Shown here: one piece after another, positions 45,898 to 56,889 of the stretch | How positions within the stretch are numbered: the stretch's first letter is position 1 | How the letters are laid out: each line of letters begins with the position of its first letter | From: Massariosphaeria phaeospora | Lineage: Eukaryota; Ascomycota; Dothideomycetes; Pleosporales | NCBI GenBank assembly: GCA_011032825.1 | Contig: JAADJZ010000007.1 | Location: 558,001 to 622,000 of the forward strand | DNA: 64,000 nucleotides | Direction: 5' to 3' | Position numbers and translations under genes: made by a program | The notes under the pieces: model-generated | The model's input: the letters and a program-made list of their open reading frames with translations, nothing else | What the model was told of the DNA's origin: nothing | Database searches by the model: none

Positions 45898-46709
45898 GGA
45901 GGTAAATAAGACTAGAGGGTCGAGGCTGCGGAATTTACTGCGCGTTTGACCGGCCAGCCGTTTACTGCGCAGGCGGGTGGGCGTGAGGGCGTGAAGGCGT
46001 GAGGGCGCGGGAGCGAGTGTCTGAGGCAGTCTGCGTCTGCGTCTGCGTCTGCAGCGCCCATCGGCTAGCCAGCCCAGCAGGTTGCCGTGGAGGCCAAGCG
46101 GGCAGAAGCGGTGCGCCGCCGGGGTCAGCGCCCATTGGGCATGTGTGTGTGTGTGTGTGTGCATGTGCATTTATCATCACCAGTTGCTAGCATCACGTAG
46201 TGTACCACGGCAACGGACGGCGACGGCTGTCAACAGCAGGCTCTGGCCAGTGCCGGTGCCAGGGCTGCTGTGTGGCAGGCCTCGCTCTGGAGTCTGTTCA
46301 CAGATGGCTCGGGAATCGGGCACCACAGTGGACCTGGGCTGACATACGGGCATGGCCCACCCAGCAACAACCCACCGCGGGCTCTGGGCAGCGGATGCGC
46401 AACCGCGCAAGGAGGCGATTGCAGCAGTTTCAACCCACGGCCGCTGCAGAGGTGCAGTTTCCAGCTCCGCACCTGTTCGCCTGCTCACGTCGGCGTGCAG
46501 GCCCGAGTTCATGCGTGGCGCTCCCCGACCGGCACACTGTCACTGGGACTGGGACTGGGCCATCTCGGGACGCCGGGCGGGTAGCGGCTGCTTAGTCACC
46601 ACCCTCACGTGATCCGGTATTCTGCGGCTTATGTCAGCGCCTACTGCCCAAGGAATTCGCCGCGACTCCTCCACATGCCGTCAAAGTTTCTGCTCGCCAT
46701 CACTCGGAC
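45898..46709. promoter_or_regulatory. Divergent promoter region of FHA-RING and alpha-MPP genes
   Basis: This 812-bp spacer separates two divergent start codons. It contains four CTGCGT units (about 46029-46051) and a (TG)n tract at 46140-46165. No further element is defined. Confidence 0.5.
46140..46165. repeat. TG microsatellite
   Basis: An uninterrupted run of about ten TG units, flanked by CATG, lies between the FHA-RING and alpha-MPP genes. Confidence 0.9.
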
Positions 46710-48501
46710 ATGTTGAGGCCGCGCTCTGTCCGCACCTTTGCGCGCACACTCAATCAGAAGACGCCTGCTTTCCTTGCCCGGTCGCCAGCATGCACCGGCC
46801 GCAGAGGGTTGGCAACTGTGGTTGCTGAGGCAAAGGTACGTCCAGTGCACAACGTCTAGGCCCGCCATATACAGCACCTGACTGCCGCTCAAGGACCCTG
46901 CCGAGCTCGACCAGATCACAACTCTCCCGAATGGCATCCGCGTTGCCACCGAGGCCCTCCCCGGTAATTTCTCCGGCATCGGCGTCTACGTCGACGCCGG
47001 TTCGAGATTTGAGAATGATGCGCTGCGCGGTGTGAGCCATATCGCCGATCGGCTGGCCTTCAAGTCGACCAAGTCCACAACAGGCGATGCAATGATTGAA
47101 AAGCTGGAATCCCTGGGTGGAAACATACAATGTGCCTCGTCGCGGGAGTCGTTGATGTACCAGGCAGGCACCTTCAATTCCGCCGTCCAAACAACCGTCG
47201 CAATCCTGGCCGAGACGATCCGCGACCCGCTCATTACCGAAGACGAAGTGCAGCAACAGCTGGAAACAGCAGACTATGAGATTGGCGAGATCTGGTCAAA
47301 GCCGGAGCTGATATTGCCGGAGCTAGTGCATATGGCCGCTTACAAGGATAACACGTTGGGGAACCCTCTGCTTTGTCCCAAGGAGCGGCTGCCACACATC
47401 AATCGGGCCGTGGTGGAAGCCTACCGCGAAGAGTTCTACAGGCCGGAGAGGATGGTGCTCGCATTTGCAGGTGTGAAACACAACGAGGCTGTCCGATTAG
47501 CCGAGGAATATTTTGGCGGTATGGAGAAAGCCACCGGACCCTCACTTATTGGCGTAGGCGAAGAGAGCACCGTGTCCAGCACTACACGTGCGCAGCAAAA
47601 TTTTACAGCCTCACACCCTACCCCGACCGGCGCCCCACCTCAAAAATCTAACCTGCTCTCCAAGATACCGTTCTTCAAGAATCTGTCAACATCAGCAACA
47701 TCAAATTCATCTCTAAATACATCCTTTGACCTCAATTTCCCGCCAATCGACACATCCATCCCTTCAAATTACACGGGTGGTTTCCTCACGCTTCCGTCCA
47801 TCCCACCTCCGCCAAACCCCGCTCTTCCTTGCCTTTCGCACATTCACCTCGCTTTCGAAGCTCTCCCCATATCACATCCAGATATCTACGCACTTGCTAC
47901 GCTGCAGACCCTGCTCGGGGGTGGCAGTTCCTTTAGCGCAGGGGGCCCTGGCAAAGGAATGTACTCGCAGCTGTACACCAACGTAATGAATCAGCACAGC
48001 TGGGTGGAGTCGTGCATGGCGTTCAACCATTCATACACCGATTCTGGTCTGTTTGGAATCGCGGCGTCCTGTGCGCCCTCACATGTAGCGCAGATGCTTG
48101 AAGTCATGTGCCGCGAGCTCAGCGCTCTCAGCCAGGAGACCGGCTACTCTGCCCTCAAAGAGTCCGAAGTCCGGCGCGCGAAGAACCAACTTCGCTCTTC
48201 TCTCTTAATGAATCTCGAGTTCCGCATGGTGGAACTCGAAGATCTGGGACGACAAGTGCAGGTCCACGGCCGCAAGATTGGAGTGAAAGAGATGTGCGAG
48301 AAGATCGAAGCCGTGACAGTCAAGGATCTACGCAGAGTGGCGCGCACCGTGTTCGGCGGTGAGGTGAAGAACGTGGGAGGCGGTAGTGGAGCACCCACAG
48401 TCGTGCTTCAAGAGGGTGATGTGGAAGGCGTGCGGAGAAGAGATTTTCAGTGGGAAGAGATCCAGACTCGGATCGCGAGGTGGAAATTGGGACGTGGGTA
48501 A
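46710..48501 (+). CDS. MAS2: Mitochondrial processing peptidase alpha subunit
   Basis: The alpha subunit recognises presequences in the matrix heterodimer that cleaves imported proteins. Two exons (46710-46835 and 46894-48501) give 577 residues. Exon 1 encodes an Arg-rich amphipathic targeting sequence (MLRPRSVRTFARTL). The core starts ITTLPNGIRVATEALPG. At the position of the beta subunit's zinc motif it reads HIADRLAFKSTK, so the catalytic HxxEH is absent, as expected for alpha. The glycine-rich loop LGGGSSFSAGGPGKGMYSQL is present. A Ser/Asn/Pro-rich insert of about 70 residues (about 270-340) separates the two halves. Confidence 0.95.
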
Positions 48502-48881
48502 ACATCTCAACGTGTTTGGCGCGTATAAGATGTTGTATTACGGCATTTGTATTATTCGGGCTTCATGTGGTGACTGCTGGGGTTTTGGCTGCGCGCCTCG
48601 GGGTCTTCCCTTCCTGTACAAAATTGCATTCTGTGGTACAGCCATGATGTGCCTCTTCTACTGATAACAGTCTAGTCACTTCAGCATCAACGCCGCGGAG
48701 GACCCTTCGCCATAGTCGCCCGCGATATTTGAGACGAATTAGGCGTGTCAAGCGCTACGGCTCCCAACCTCCTCGACGAGTCCAGCCTCCAGAACCATGG
48801 TTGCTACCTGCCTGGCATAATCCGTTCTCGATGCTCCCCCAGGTAATCGGATTTTCTTACCTCTACAAGCCCAACACAGAC

Positions 48882-48990
48882 GTTGCCCAATATACTAGGT
48901 ACAATAGGGCTTTGTAAAGATAGAGACAGACTATCTACCTACTGCTAGAAACTCCTATGTTGCCAAGAGGATTGCCCAAGTCTAGGTATC
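48882..48990 (+). repeat. Dispersed ~110-bp repeat, copy 3
   Basis: The blocks are GCCCAATATACTAGGTACAA, TAGGGCTTTGTAAAGATAG, TCTACCTACTGCTAGAAA, CTCCTATGTTGCCAAGAGG and ATTGCCCAAGTCTA. It is closest by eye to the minus-strand copy at 14.7 kb. Confidence 0.7.
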
Positions 48991-49777
48991 TTTATCGGTC
49001 ATCGGCAACGATTTCTGCCGGGAGGGGCGTTATCCGCATGGTGTTGCCGCATGGAGATCCGACTTCCCAAGCTAGCCACGATAATATCCTCAACCCACGT
49101 CGACATTCTCCGACTGCGTCTGTTGAATACCCGGAACGGTACCGGACGTGGAGTGTGTCGTGGTTATTTGGCTCCAGAACTAGCTTTGAACCCCGAGTGT
49201 CTGGTTTCGTCGAATAGGAATCCGCTTAACACTAAGCATCCGTGCGGTGTGGTGAGATCTGTGCCAGTATCAAGGTACCGATAAGGGCTAAGTGGAGACG
49301 ACTTCCCACCACCGTGGAGCGGGCAATACCCCCTGCAGTAGGGCTTCCAATCCACTGCGAAGACATCGTCTCCTGAGAGCTTTCGCCCCCTCTCATCGGG
49401 CCCACCCCAATCGCGCGGTTGCGGGACTTGCATGCAACTTTATGCAGAACCATGATGCACCTTCATCTCCCGATCAACACGACGCTCACAGCACACGAAG
49501 TCTTCGCAAATCTACACGTCATATCCACCTATCAAGCTCTGATGCCTGGCTTATCTGGTTCATACTGCGGACTCCGTCCTCTCATCGGAGTACCACCAAG
49601 TCCAACCCTTCCGTTCGCTCTATTCAAGCAGTGTTGACGTTACTTTGCGGCCGAATCTGTGCTTTCTCATATTGATCTCCGCTCTGTATACACGTAAGCG
49701 GAAATTGAAGGGCTTGTTCCGTTGCGAACAGGAGAGCTCGATGTGTTCAACAGCTAGTGTTGATTCGGCTTCCGTTC

Positions 49778-49790
49778 ATATATATAAAAG
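49778..49790 (+). promoter_or_regulatory. TATA box of secreted glycoprotein gene
   Basis: The sequence ATATATATAAAAG lies about 160 bp before the ATG at 49949. It is a strong TATA match and resembles the box upstream of the secreted-protein gene at 14.1 kb. Confidence 0.6.
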
Positions 49791-49948
49791 CCTGTTGAAG
49801 TGTCTGTGTTCTATCAAGGCTATCATCAAAAGCTCTTTCGACTGTCTATCCCTAAGATTCTCATAATCGCCGAGTTCTACACAATCGTTACTGCATTTCA
49901 ATAAATACACCAGAACTTCTTCTTCTCTTCTCGAACGAGCCTTTCACC

Positions 49949-51013
49949 ATGATGTTCATGAAGACTGCCAGTATTCTGGCCCTTGCCTTGGCCCCTTCTA
50001 CTCTCGCTCGCCCGCACGTTCACAAACGGGAATGTTCTCCTCTTCCATCTGGCCACGGGCCTGTCCCCGACACCGATAGTGCCTCCGGCTTCCTCTCCTA
50101 TGGAGCTCTCACCGAATCTGCTAAGCTTGCTGGCCTCCCGCGAGGCTACACGAAAGCCTTCACCAACCTCCAAGGTTCCACTCAAGGTGAGGGCTACATG
50201 GTACATACCATCCTAGACAGCTACTCGGAGGATGCTTGTGCCAAACAGTGCGATTCGGAAGATAGATGTTTGTCTTTCAACATCTACTACGAGCGCAGCC
50301 CCAGTCTCAACCCGGGGGCCAACTGCACCGACCCCGTCTCCACCACTCTCATCAAGTGCGCCTTGTGGGGCGTCGAAATCTCTGCTGAAACTGCCACCAA
50401 TGTCGGACAGTGGCGCGGCGACTTCCACATTGTCATTACCGGCAGCAACGGCTACAACAAGAAACCAGAGACAGAAGATGAACTCTTCTCCATGAAATAC
50501 CTCGACGACGCCGCCCTCGATGCTCCTCTCGACTGCTACAACGAGGAAACACTTCTCAACCGCACATTCGAGGCGGGCGTACCTACCAATGTCACCGAAT
50601 GCCTTCAGGCCTGCCTTCTCTGGACCATCGACACCGTTGAACGCCTTGACGAAGACGGCCAGATCGATTACAGTGACATCGCCTCCAATGAGATCTGCCG
50701 AGCCGTCAACTCCTACACCCTGAACCTGAACGGTGTTCCTCTGGGCCAGGTCTGCGCTCTGTACAGCAGGTCATGGCCGAGCTCCTATGCGACGAACCAC
50801 GGGTCCTATGACGGCCAAGTCACCGTGACCGAGAGCTATGGGTATGAGTTGGAGGCCGAGGTTTTCAGACCTACCGATGCTTGTCTTCCGGGCCAGGCTC
50901 CTCCTCTTGAGCCAGCCCCGAGCAACGCTACGGTCGTGGATGGGAATGGCAACTCTACTGCGCCGGCTCCGCCTAACGAGTCTGTTGCTGTGAATGCGAC
51001 GCGCCGTATGTGA
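49949..51013 (+). CDS. Secreted cysteine-rich glycoprotein, PAN/apple-like
   Basis: A single exon encodes 354 residues starting MMFMKTASILALALAPS, a signal peptide ending near residue 20, followed by a short propeptide and a Kex2-type Lys-Arg at 26-27. The mature protein contains two similar modules: one around DACAKQCDSEDRCLSFNIYY, and another around VTECLQACLLW with a later EICRAVNSYTLN. Both have the Cys-x3-Cys and aromatic pattern of PAN/apple-like domains. Several N-glycosylation sequons (such as NCT, NRT, NVT and NAT) are visible. It lacks a GPI-type C-terminus. The function is unknown, but a cell-wall or matrix role is plausible. Confidence 0.8.
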   Translation: MMFMKTASILALALAPSTLARPHVHKRECSPLPSGHGPVPDTDSASGFLSYGALTESAKLAGLPRGYTKAFTNLQGSTQGEGYMVHTILDSYSEDACAKQCDSEDRCLSFNIYYERSPSLNPGANCTDPVSTTLIKCALWGVEISAETATNVGQWRGDFHIVITGSNGYNKKPETEDELFSMKYLDDAALDAPLDCYNEETLLNRTFEAGVPTNVTECLQACLLWTIDTVERLDEDGQIDYSDIASNEICRAVNSYTLNLNGVPLGQVCALYSRSWPSSYATNHGSYDGQVTVTESYGYELEAEVFRPTDACLPGQAPPLEPAPSNATVVDGNGNSTAPAPPNESVAVNATRRM

Positions 51014-51846
51014 ACGGCACTAGCGACTCCACCGCAGCTTAGGTGTTGATCAGGGTCCGAAATTGATACACTGTTGGATATGCCATGGATAGAGAACTTA
51101 GACTTAGATAGGTAGTAGGCAGTAGTAATATATATCATGTTGGGAATTCTCCGTGTTTATGATTCTGTTGGACTGTCGCAAACCCACCAACGTAGTTCTC
51201 GTCGGCATCGTTCACTGATTGATTTGACCGCGCAGAGTTCCTTGCGGAAGACCGACCTGCAATATTCGCTGGACGTTAGCAGAGAGGGTTGGCCCAAGCT
51301 CCGATGCAGGTTCTTCTATCCACTTTATCCTGCCAATGCGATCGTGAGATTCCCCTTACTAGTGCTACCGTTCAGTAAACATGGCAGAGTCACCTTCACG
51401 TCGAATTTCCTGCTGTCGTGAAAGATCACGAGGTTGTGGGGACACACCTTCCGAAATTGGAGTCGTGCCTCGGTAGAATATAGACGGTATCTTGGAACCG
51501 TTCAGTCTGATGTCAAACGGCGTACACTGGCCGTATGGAATTCGATCGCAGGAATACAAGTGTATAGCAGGGACGGCATACCTTCCTTTCCTTTAGGACA
51601 CGTACAGTGGTAAATGGCTATTCTGTTTTGTTGGGGGCGATTGGACTTCGTCGTTAGTCATCTATTCCGGAGCAGGAGCGCCCATCCCCGCTTCCGTCTC
51701 TCTCCTCTCGCCGTCGCAATACAACGTCAACTCTTCTTTCGATGGCGCTACGTCAATGGCAAACCGCGTGACTAGCATGCGGGGTCTGTACCCGCGGCTG
51801 CGGAGCCCGTCAATTTCTGCTTCTGCTTCCTGTCTGCGCCTCCTCC
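51014..51846. other. Spacer before decayed cyclase gene
   Basis: This 833-bp spacer holds the glycoprotein 3' flank and the former promoter of the cyclase gene. One 94-codon frame at 51137-51421 has no motif. Confidence 0.4.
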
Positions 51847-52979
51847 ATGGACGACTGTTACCGCAACATGGCTGACACGCTCAAATCTGCGCAAAACCGC
51901 CTCTCAGCGCTGGCATCAACATTGACGGGCGGCTTGGTTGGATCAGGACACCACTTTCCAGCCTTCGATGATCTCCCAAAGGTCGAGGGGGAGCCTCAAG
52001 GCTGCATCTGGGGGTTTTTCGATACCGATTCAAAGAAGGATGAGATTGGAAGTACGTTAGGCAGTGTTTTGCTCCCCAAGAAACGTGACAGTTGCTAACA
52101 TACATACAGCGCTGAACCTCCTCACGCCCTCCGTTGTTCAAGCCGCTTCCCGCGAGATCCAATCTGGCGAGTCAATTCAGCTGGACTGGTCACTAGACAA
52201 CGTGGAATTTCCGGGGTTCAATCGGAGACAATTTCACCACAAGAAAATTGATCTATCCGAAGGCGGTGAAATTGTAGGAATGGACGACGAAGTGCACCTC
52301 AATACACAGTCGGGTTCGCAGTGGGACAGTCTGAAACACTGCGCACACCAGGCGACTCGGAAGTATTACAACGGGCTAACTCACGAAGAAGCCCTCACGA
52401 GTGATAGAAACGGCGTTCACAATTGGTGTAATAGGGGCGGTATTGTAGGACGAGGCGTGCTTGTCGATTGGCTAAGATGGTATGAAGAAATTAAAGGGCC
52501 CGCGCCCAGCGCGGTGACACGGCACGAGATATCCGTGGAAGAGTTGGAGGCGACCATGAAGTGGCAGGGCACGACAACGAGGCCGGGCGATATCATGATC
52601 ATAAGAAGCGGATATGTTCGATGGCATAAGTAAACTCAGCTCTTTCTTCGACCGTTTATCCTGTTCTAATCAAGATATAGCAACGCGTCAACAGCCGACC
52701 GAAAATCTGGAACCCAAGACAATAGCGTAGCCATTGGCATGGAGGCCAACGAGAAATACGTACGCTGGTTGTACGACCACCATTTTGCCGCTGTTGTTGG
52801 CGATACGGTAGCCTTCGAAGCATGGCCACCCATGTTTGAACACGGCTAGTGCCTACATGAATGGCTACTCACCCAATTCGGTAAAAGGAAAATACACTTT
52901 TTTCCTGACTAGTGCGCCGTTGCATGTTGTAGGAGGTATTGGTAGTCCTCCCGGTGCCATCGCTATATTCTAGACGATG
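51847..52979 (+). pseudogene. Decayed cyclase-family (kynurenine formamidase-like) gene
   Basis: Three exons (51847-52051, 52110-52631 and from 52692) read well as a fungal member of the cyclase family (PF04199): FDDLPKVEGEPQGCIWGFFD, TLNLLTPSVVQAA, FNRRQFHHKKID, GSQWDSLKHCAHQ, GIVGRGVLVDWLRWYE and RPGDIMIIRSGYV. The last exon reaches VAFEAWPPMFEHG and then meets an in-frame TAG at 52848-52850. The expected continuation (CLHEWLLTQFG) lies directly after the stop. After that, about 20 residues usual in the family are missing, and the end (FFLTSAPLHVVGGIGSPP) is in another frame. A stop plus a deletion indicates a pseudogene, or at best a truncated protein. The end at 52979 is the residual stop. 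The start could also be the ATG at 51868. Confidence 0.8.
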
Positions 52980-53019
52980 CAATGCCCTAGAGGGTTACCC
53001 CCTGACTAGCTCTCTAGAG

Positions 53020-53120
53020 GTAGTACCTAGTGTGTTGATATAGTAGAGCTTTATAGAGACAGGCCATAACTTTTCTGTCTGTTGCTAGAATGCTATGTAT
53101 GTATTGTCAAGAAGATGGAG
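53020..53120 (+). repeat. Dispersed ~110-bp repeat, copy 4
   Basis: Blocks ACCTAGTGTGTTGATATAGT, AGAGCTTTATAGAGACAGG, TCTGTTGCTAGAATGCTATG and TATTGTCAAGAAGAT match the other copies in order. It sits between the decayed cyclase and the ferric reductase stop codon. Confidence 0.6.
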
Positions 53121-53160
53121 GAATGACTCTCTCGGGTTTTCTTGTCTTAACTACACACAC

Positions 53161-55374
53161 TCACCAGGAAAAACTCTCCTCGGTCAATCTGATAACGGCC
53201 CCATTGCTCGCCAACTGGGTGACGGCAGCCCTAGTATCATCCGCCATTCCTGCAGGCCCGCATACGACAACCTTTGTTCCAGCGCCCTGTGCTCCAGCTA
53301 GTTCGGCCTCCAGAACCGCCTTCAAATCGAACCGCTTGCCAACAGATACTACGACATCTACATTGCCCCATTGGGCTTTTCCATCCCTTCTTGTTGCTTG
53401 TTGGCCTAGTACCTCTTCAACCGAGTGCACTAGGGGCTCCGTGCGCACCCCCCAGAAAAGCTTCGTAGTTCCGAATGGTCGAGCAATGGTGTTCACTCGG
53501 TCGAGCAACGGGAGAACAGCGGTGATTCCAACCCCACCCGCGATGAGAATCAGATTTGGATACTCGAAGGATGGATCCGCAGTGGGTGATGGAATCAGGG
53601 ACATTTCCGGGCCGTAAGACGACTCGACAAGAACAAGTGCGCCGCTCGCAGCTTCCGCTAAGCTTGCCAGCTGTGCCGTCAGACCACCTCTTCTCCGGAC
53701 GTAGAATGTGATTCCGAGCTCTGTCGACGAGCTTGGGCGATGGACAGCGACTGTAGCATGCTTTTCGACATCTTCGGACGGCGTGCCCGACTGTGAGGGC
53801 GAACTAGAGCGACGAGAGATCCCGGAACTCGGACCGGACATAGCTGCGACTGAGAACGGATGATTCTCCCAAACGCGCCATGTAAGGGTCGGGAAGTAGA
53901 GATAAGCCTGTCCAGAGGCTTCCACTCCTGGAATGTTCACCTGTAAATAGTCGTCGTCGACTATTTGCACATGCGCTCGGCGCATACCATTTCTAGCAAT
54001 CCTTAATGGCCGGGCGAAGAAACGATCGAATCCCCATACGGCGAATGCAACAAATATCCAAATCTGGTACCCCCATTGCCATCCGTACCGATAGAATATG
54101 TGTAGTAGGCAGCCAATGAGCGAGAGAACCGCGAGCACAACGTGGGAACTTAGGAAGAGTTCGTATGCTCTCCTGCGGACCGGAAGAGCAGAGAGAGGAA
54201 GTAAGATGCTCAGGGAAAGAGTCGCAATGATGCCCCAGATCCAGTACCGGTCTTTGGTTTCCGTGTTATAGTCTTCCTTACCCATTAGTATATACAACCG
54301 GAGCCAGATCGCCGAATGCAGACAGGCCTGCAAGGTGCAGATGACAGCGATCCACCGATGGACAAGCAGGAAGGTCGAGTGTGACCAGTTGGTCAGATAC
54401 AACAGGACGTTGTTTCGGCTCGAGAAAAGTATCGCCAAGGCCAGATTTACAAAGCTAAGCGTTCCAGCCCGGTTGCCGATGAACGAAGTGAGTTGTTCGG
54501 TAGTCGACGTATACCAGGAGTTCGGGTCGGTGATCCTGAAGCCTGCAGCGGAGAGTACAATGTTTATGATCCATATGTACGCGATGAACAAGGCCTGTCC
54601 TCGCGTAGGGACGATGGCGAGGCCAAGTACGGGTACGGCATGGTGATGGCCAAAGACGGGCGGGTCGATGAAGTATGCGTAAAACTTGCTGACCAGAGAC
54701 TTCGGTAGTGGAAGAAATCGCAGCAGAGAGAAGCCGATGGGAATGATCGTGCAAGTAAGGAATAGGACAAGACTGGAAGAACTTGTGAGTACGCTGTTTC
54801 ATTCTGGCAACGATGTGCACGTTTGAATGGATACTGACCTGTATCTTGTAGAAGTCGTCTCAATGATTTCGAAGACCCAGTCTCCGTTGTAACTGCCCAA
54901 GTACGATTCCTCATCCACCAAAGAAGTGACATCGAGGATCTCTTCCGGATCCACAACGGTAGTTGGCGGTTCCGTGACCATCGCAAGCGCGGTCTGATAG
55001 GAGTACTTCGGCGAAGGCTGCTCACTCTGGCGACCAGCAACGTTCAGTTCCCAGTACTGTTCTAGCTTCGAGATAGGCACGTCCTTGCAGTGGGTCGAGA
55101 TGCACCACGCCAAAGTCTGGAGAAACGGGTCGTTTGTCGCGTAGCAGAGAGGCGACGGTGTTTCCATCTCCATGGCCGAGTGATGCGAGTGCCCGCCAGA
55201 TCCAGCGTCGCCGCAATCGAGCATCCACGCCGAGACCGTGTCTCTACAGGCATATGCGCAAACGGGATCGTACATGGTGATTCCATATCCAATGAAGCCT
55301 TTGCCTTCGCGACCAGAACTGACGTGGGCGAGGGCTGGGCCGACCAACACGGCCAAAGTTGTGAGAGACACCAT
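53161..55374 (-). CDS. Ferric/cupric-chelate reductase, FRE type
   Basis: This is a membrane flavocytochrome that reduces extracellular metal chelates using NADPH. Exons 54839-55374 and 53161-54781 give 718 residues. A signal peptide (MVSLTTLAVLVGPALA) and an extracellular region with CAYACRDTVSAW and further cysteines come first. The membrane core follows with haem-ligand histidines in LLVHRWIAVICTLQACLHS and LSSHVVLAVLSLIGCLLHI. HPFSVAAM binds FAD. LILIAGGVGITAVLPLLD and VVVCGPAGMADD are the NADPH and C-terminal motifs. The Ser-rich insert between FAD and NADPH motifs is normal for fungi. The 57-bp intron join restores RYSSSSLVLFLTC, the start of the first membrane segment. Iron- or copper-dependent control is likely but not shown here. 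Confidence 0.94.
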
Positions 55375-56351
55375 CTCGCAGATCGATGTTTCGGGGGGAA
55401 GTGAGGTTCTGAAGTGGGGTCGAATGAGAGCAGACGTATTTAATATACGCACAGAGACTCGTCCGCCAAGTAGAGAAGTGTCAAGATGTTCCGTGTCGCT
55501 TGAGCTGACCCTGCCAGGCGGACTGTCTGTGCCACGGTTTGAGCATATTGTGGAGCGGCGTGGCAGAAGCAAGGCCAGTTGGCGTTCCCTCTCGAACCCT
55601 TTGCGACTAATCTCGTGTTATACCGAATGGATGGCTTTGTCGACTGCATGATATACACCCCTGTTCACATTTTGTGATGAGCGGGTATTGTCTTTGGCTG
55701 TTGCTTGGCGTCTGCATGAGCAGAATTGAGCTAGTTTTTCTGCAATCCTGGTTCTAGAGCGCCTTACCAAGTTATGGAACTGAGTTCGATTAGGTACACT
55801 TTACGCATCACTTCTTGTGGGTTTAACAATCATCCAAACTTAGAATCTAACTCATATCCAGGAAATGTAATAGTTGGGTAAGTGAACGTGTACTTCGCTG
55901 TTGCAAAACGCGTCGCATCGTCCATGACAGAAAACTAGTCTAGAACGGGTCTAGCGCAGAATTAAGCATGAGCCTGCAGTACAAGTAATTCAACGTCACG
56001 TTGCTGATGCACAATTAGGTGACCATTGTGAGTATCTATCACTAAAAACCTCCATACTATCGAGAAGATTGCCTAAAGTCTATCTTAATTGGCGATAAAA
56101 ACTCTCAGGGCAAAGCTGATGTCCTCGTCCTTTAGTTCACGACTTCTCTGCACGCAAGCTATCCTGATATTGTAAGATTTAGATATAACCCCTATGCGCC
56201 AAATATTGAGTTTGCTAATGCTGGCAAAGCAGCCCACGAACAGTCAAATAGGACTCGCAAATACCACATGAACCACTAACTAATCTGATCGCCGAACATG
56301 TCTTTGACCCAGCAGAGCGTTTAGCAAAGAATTTCGAACGGCAGCTGCGGT
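55375..56351. other. Spacer with a partial repeat copy
   Basis: No gene is supported in these 977 bp upstream of the reductase. A fragment at about 56038-56085 (CTAAAAACCTCCATACTATC, GAGAAGATTGCCTAAAGTCT) matches the 3' third of the dispersed repeat. Confidence 0.5.
56038..56085 (+). repeat. Dispersed repeat, partial copy
   Basis: Only the 3' third is recognisable, from CTAAAAACCTCC to GCCTAAAGTCTAT. The upstream core with GGGCTTTGTAAAG is absent or too diverged to see. Confidence 0.5.
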
Positions 56352-56889
56352 TCAAGCCCTGATGCATATCCCTGATACCTAAGAGATGTTAGTTGGTTGG
56401 ATCCCTAACTCAGCACACTCAACTTACTTCTCCCCAGGGGCCGATATACGTTCCGCCAAAGCCGTCGCACCTCTCGTTTATCCGGGGGAAATACTCAATG
56501 CAACGATCGTAGTTGATCCAATTCCAATTTCCAGACCCCTCCCTACTGTCGAAGTTATTGTTGATCTTGACCTCCCCATGGAAAATTTGCCAATAGTTCA
56601 TATCCGGTTTTTGATCGACCAATGCCAGAAACTTTGCTGGGTATTGCTCGCCGCCAACAGGGGTTTGGTGAGCGTCGATGAACATGCGGCAGAATTTTTC
56701 CGCAGCCCCCATGTAGAGATCCGGGCCGAAGAATTTGCATGTTTTTCCTACGTCTGAGTCTATTCCGGTTAGTGGGGCGTTGACAGAGTTGAGTACTTGG
56801 TGCTCACCTTTGTCATGGCAAAGGATGTCACCATCGGCGGCGAGGGCAGCGATTGGCATGATAGCGAGGAGAGAAGAAGAGATCTTCAT
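56352..56889 (-). CDS. Small secreted Cys protein, paralogue A
   Basis: Three exons (56808-56889, 56428-56747 and 56352-56378) give 142 residues. A signal peptide (MKISSSLLAIMPIAALA) precedes a mature domain with six cysteines: DILCHDKG, KTCKFF, KFCRMF, YDRCIEY, NERCDG and SGICIRA. Intron 1 is 60 bp, a multiple of three without a stop, so reading through it would only add 20 residues. I call it an intron because the join matches paralogue B, whose first intron is at the same place. Intron 2 restores a C-terminal cysteine. The family is unknown to me; it resembles a candidate effector or secreted ligand. Confidence 0.77.

Larger units (their letters stand above)
48502..49948. other. Spacer with one repeat copy and a promoter
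   Basis: These 1.4 kb contain no supported gene. A copy of the dispersed repeat lies at 48882-48990, and the promoter of the secreted glycoprotein gene occupies the right end. Frames of up to 127 codons here lack motifs. Confidence 0.5.
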
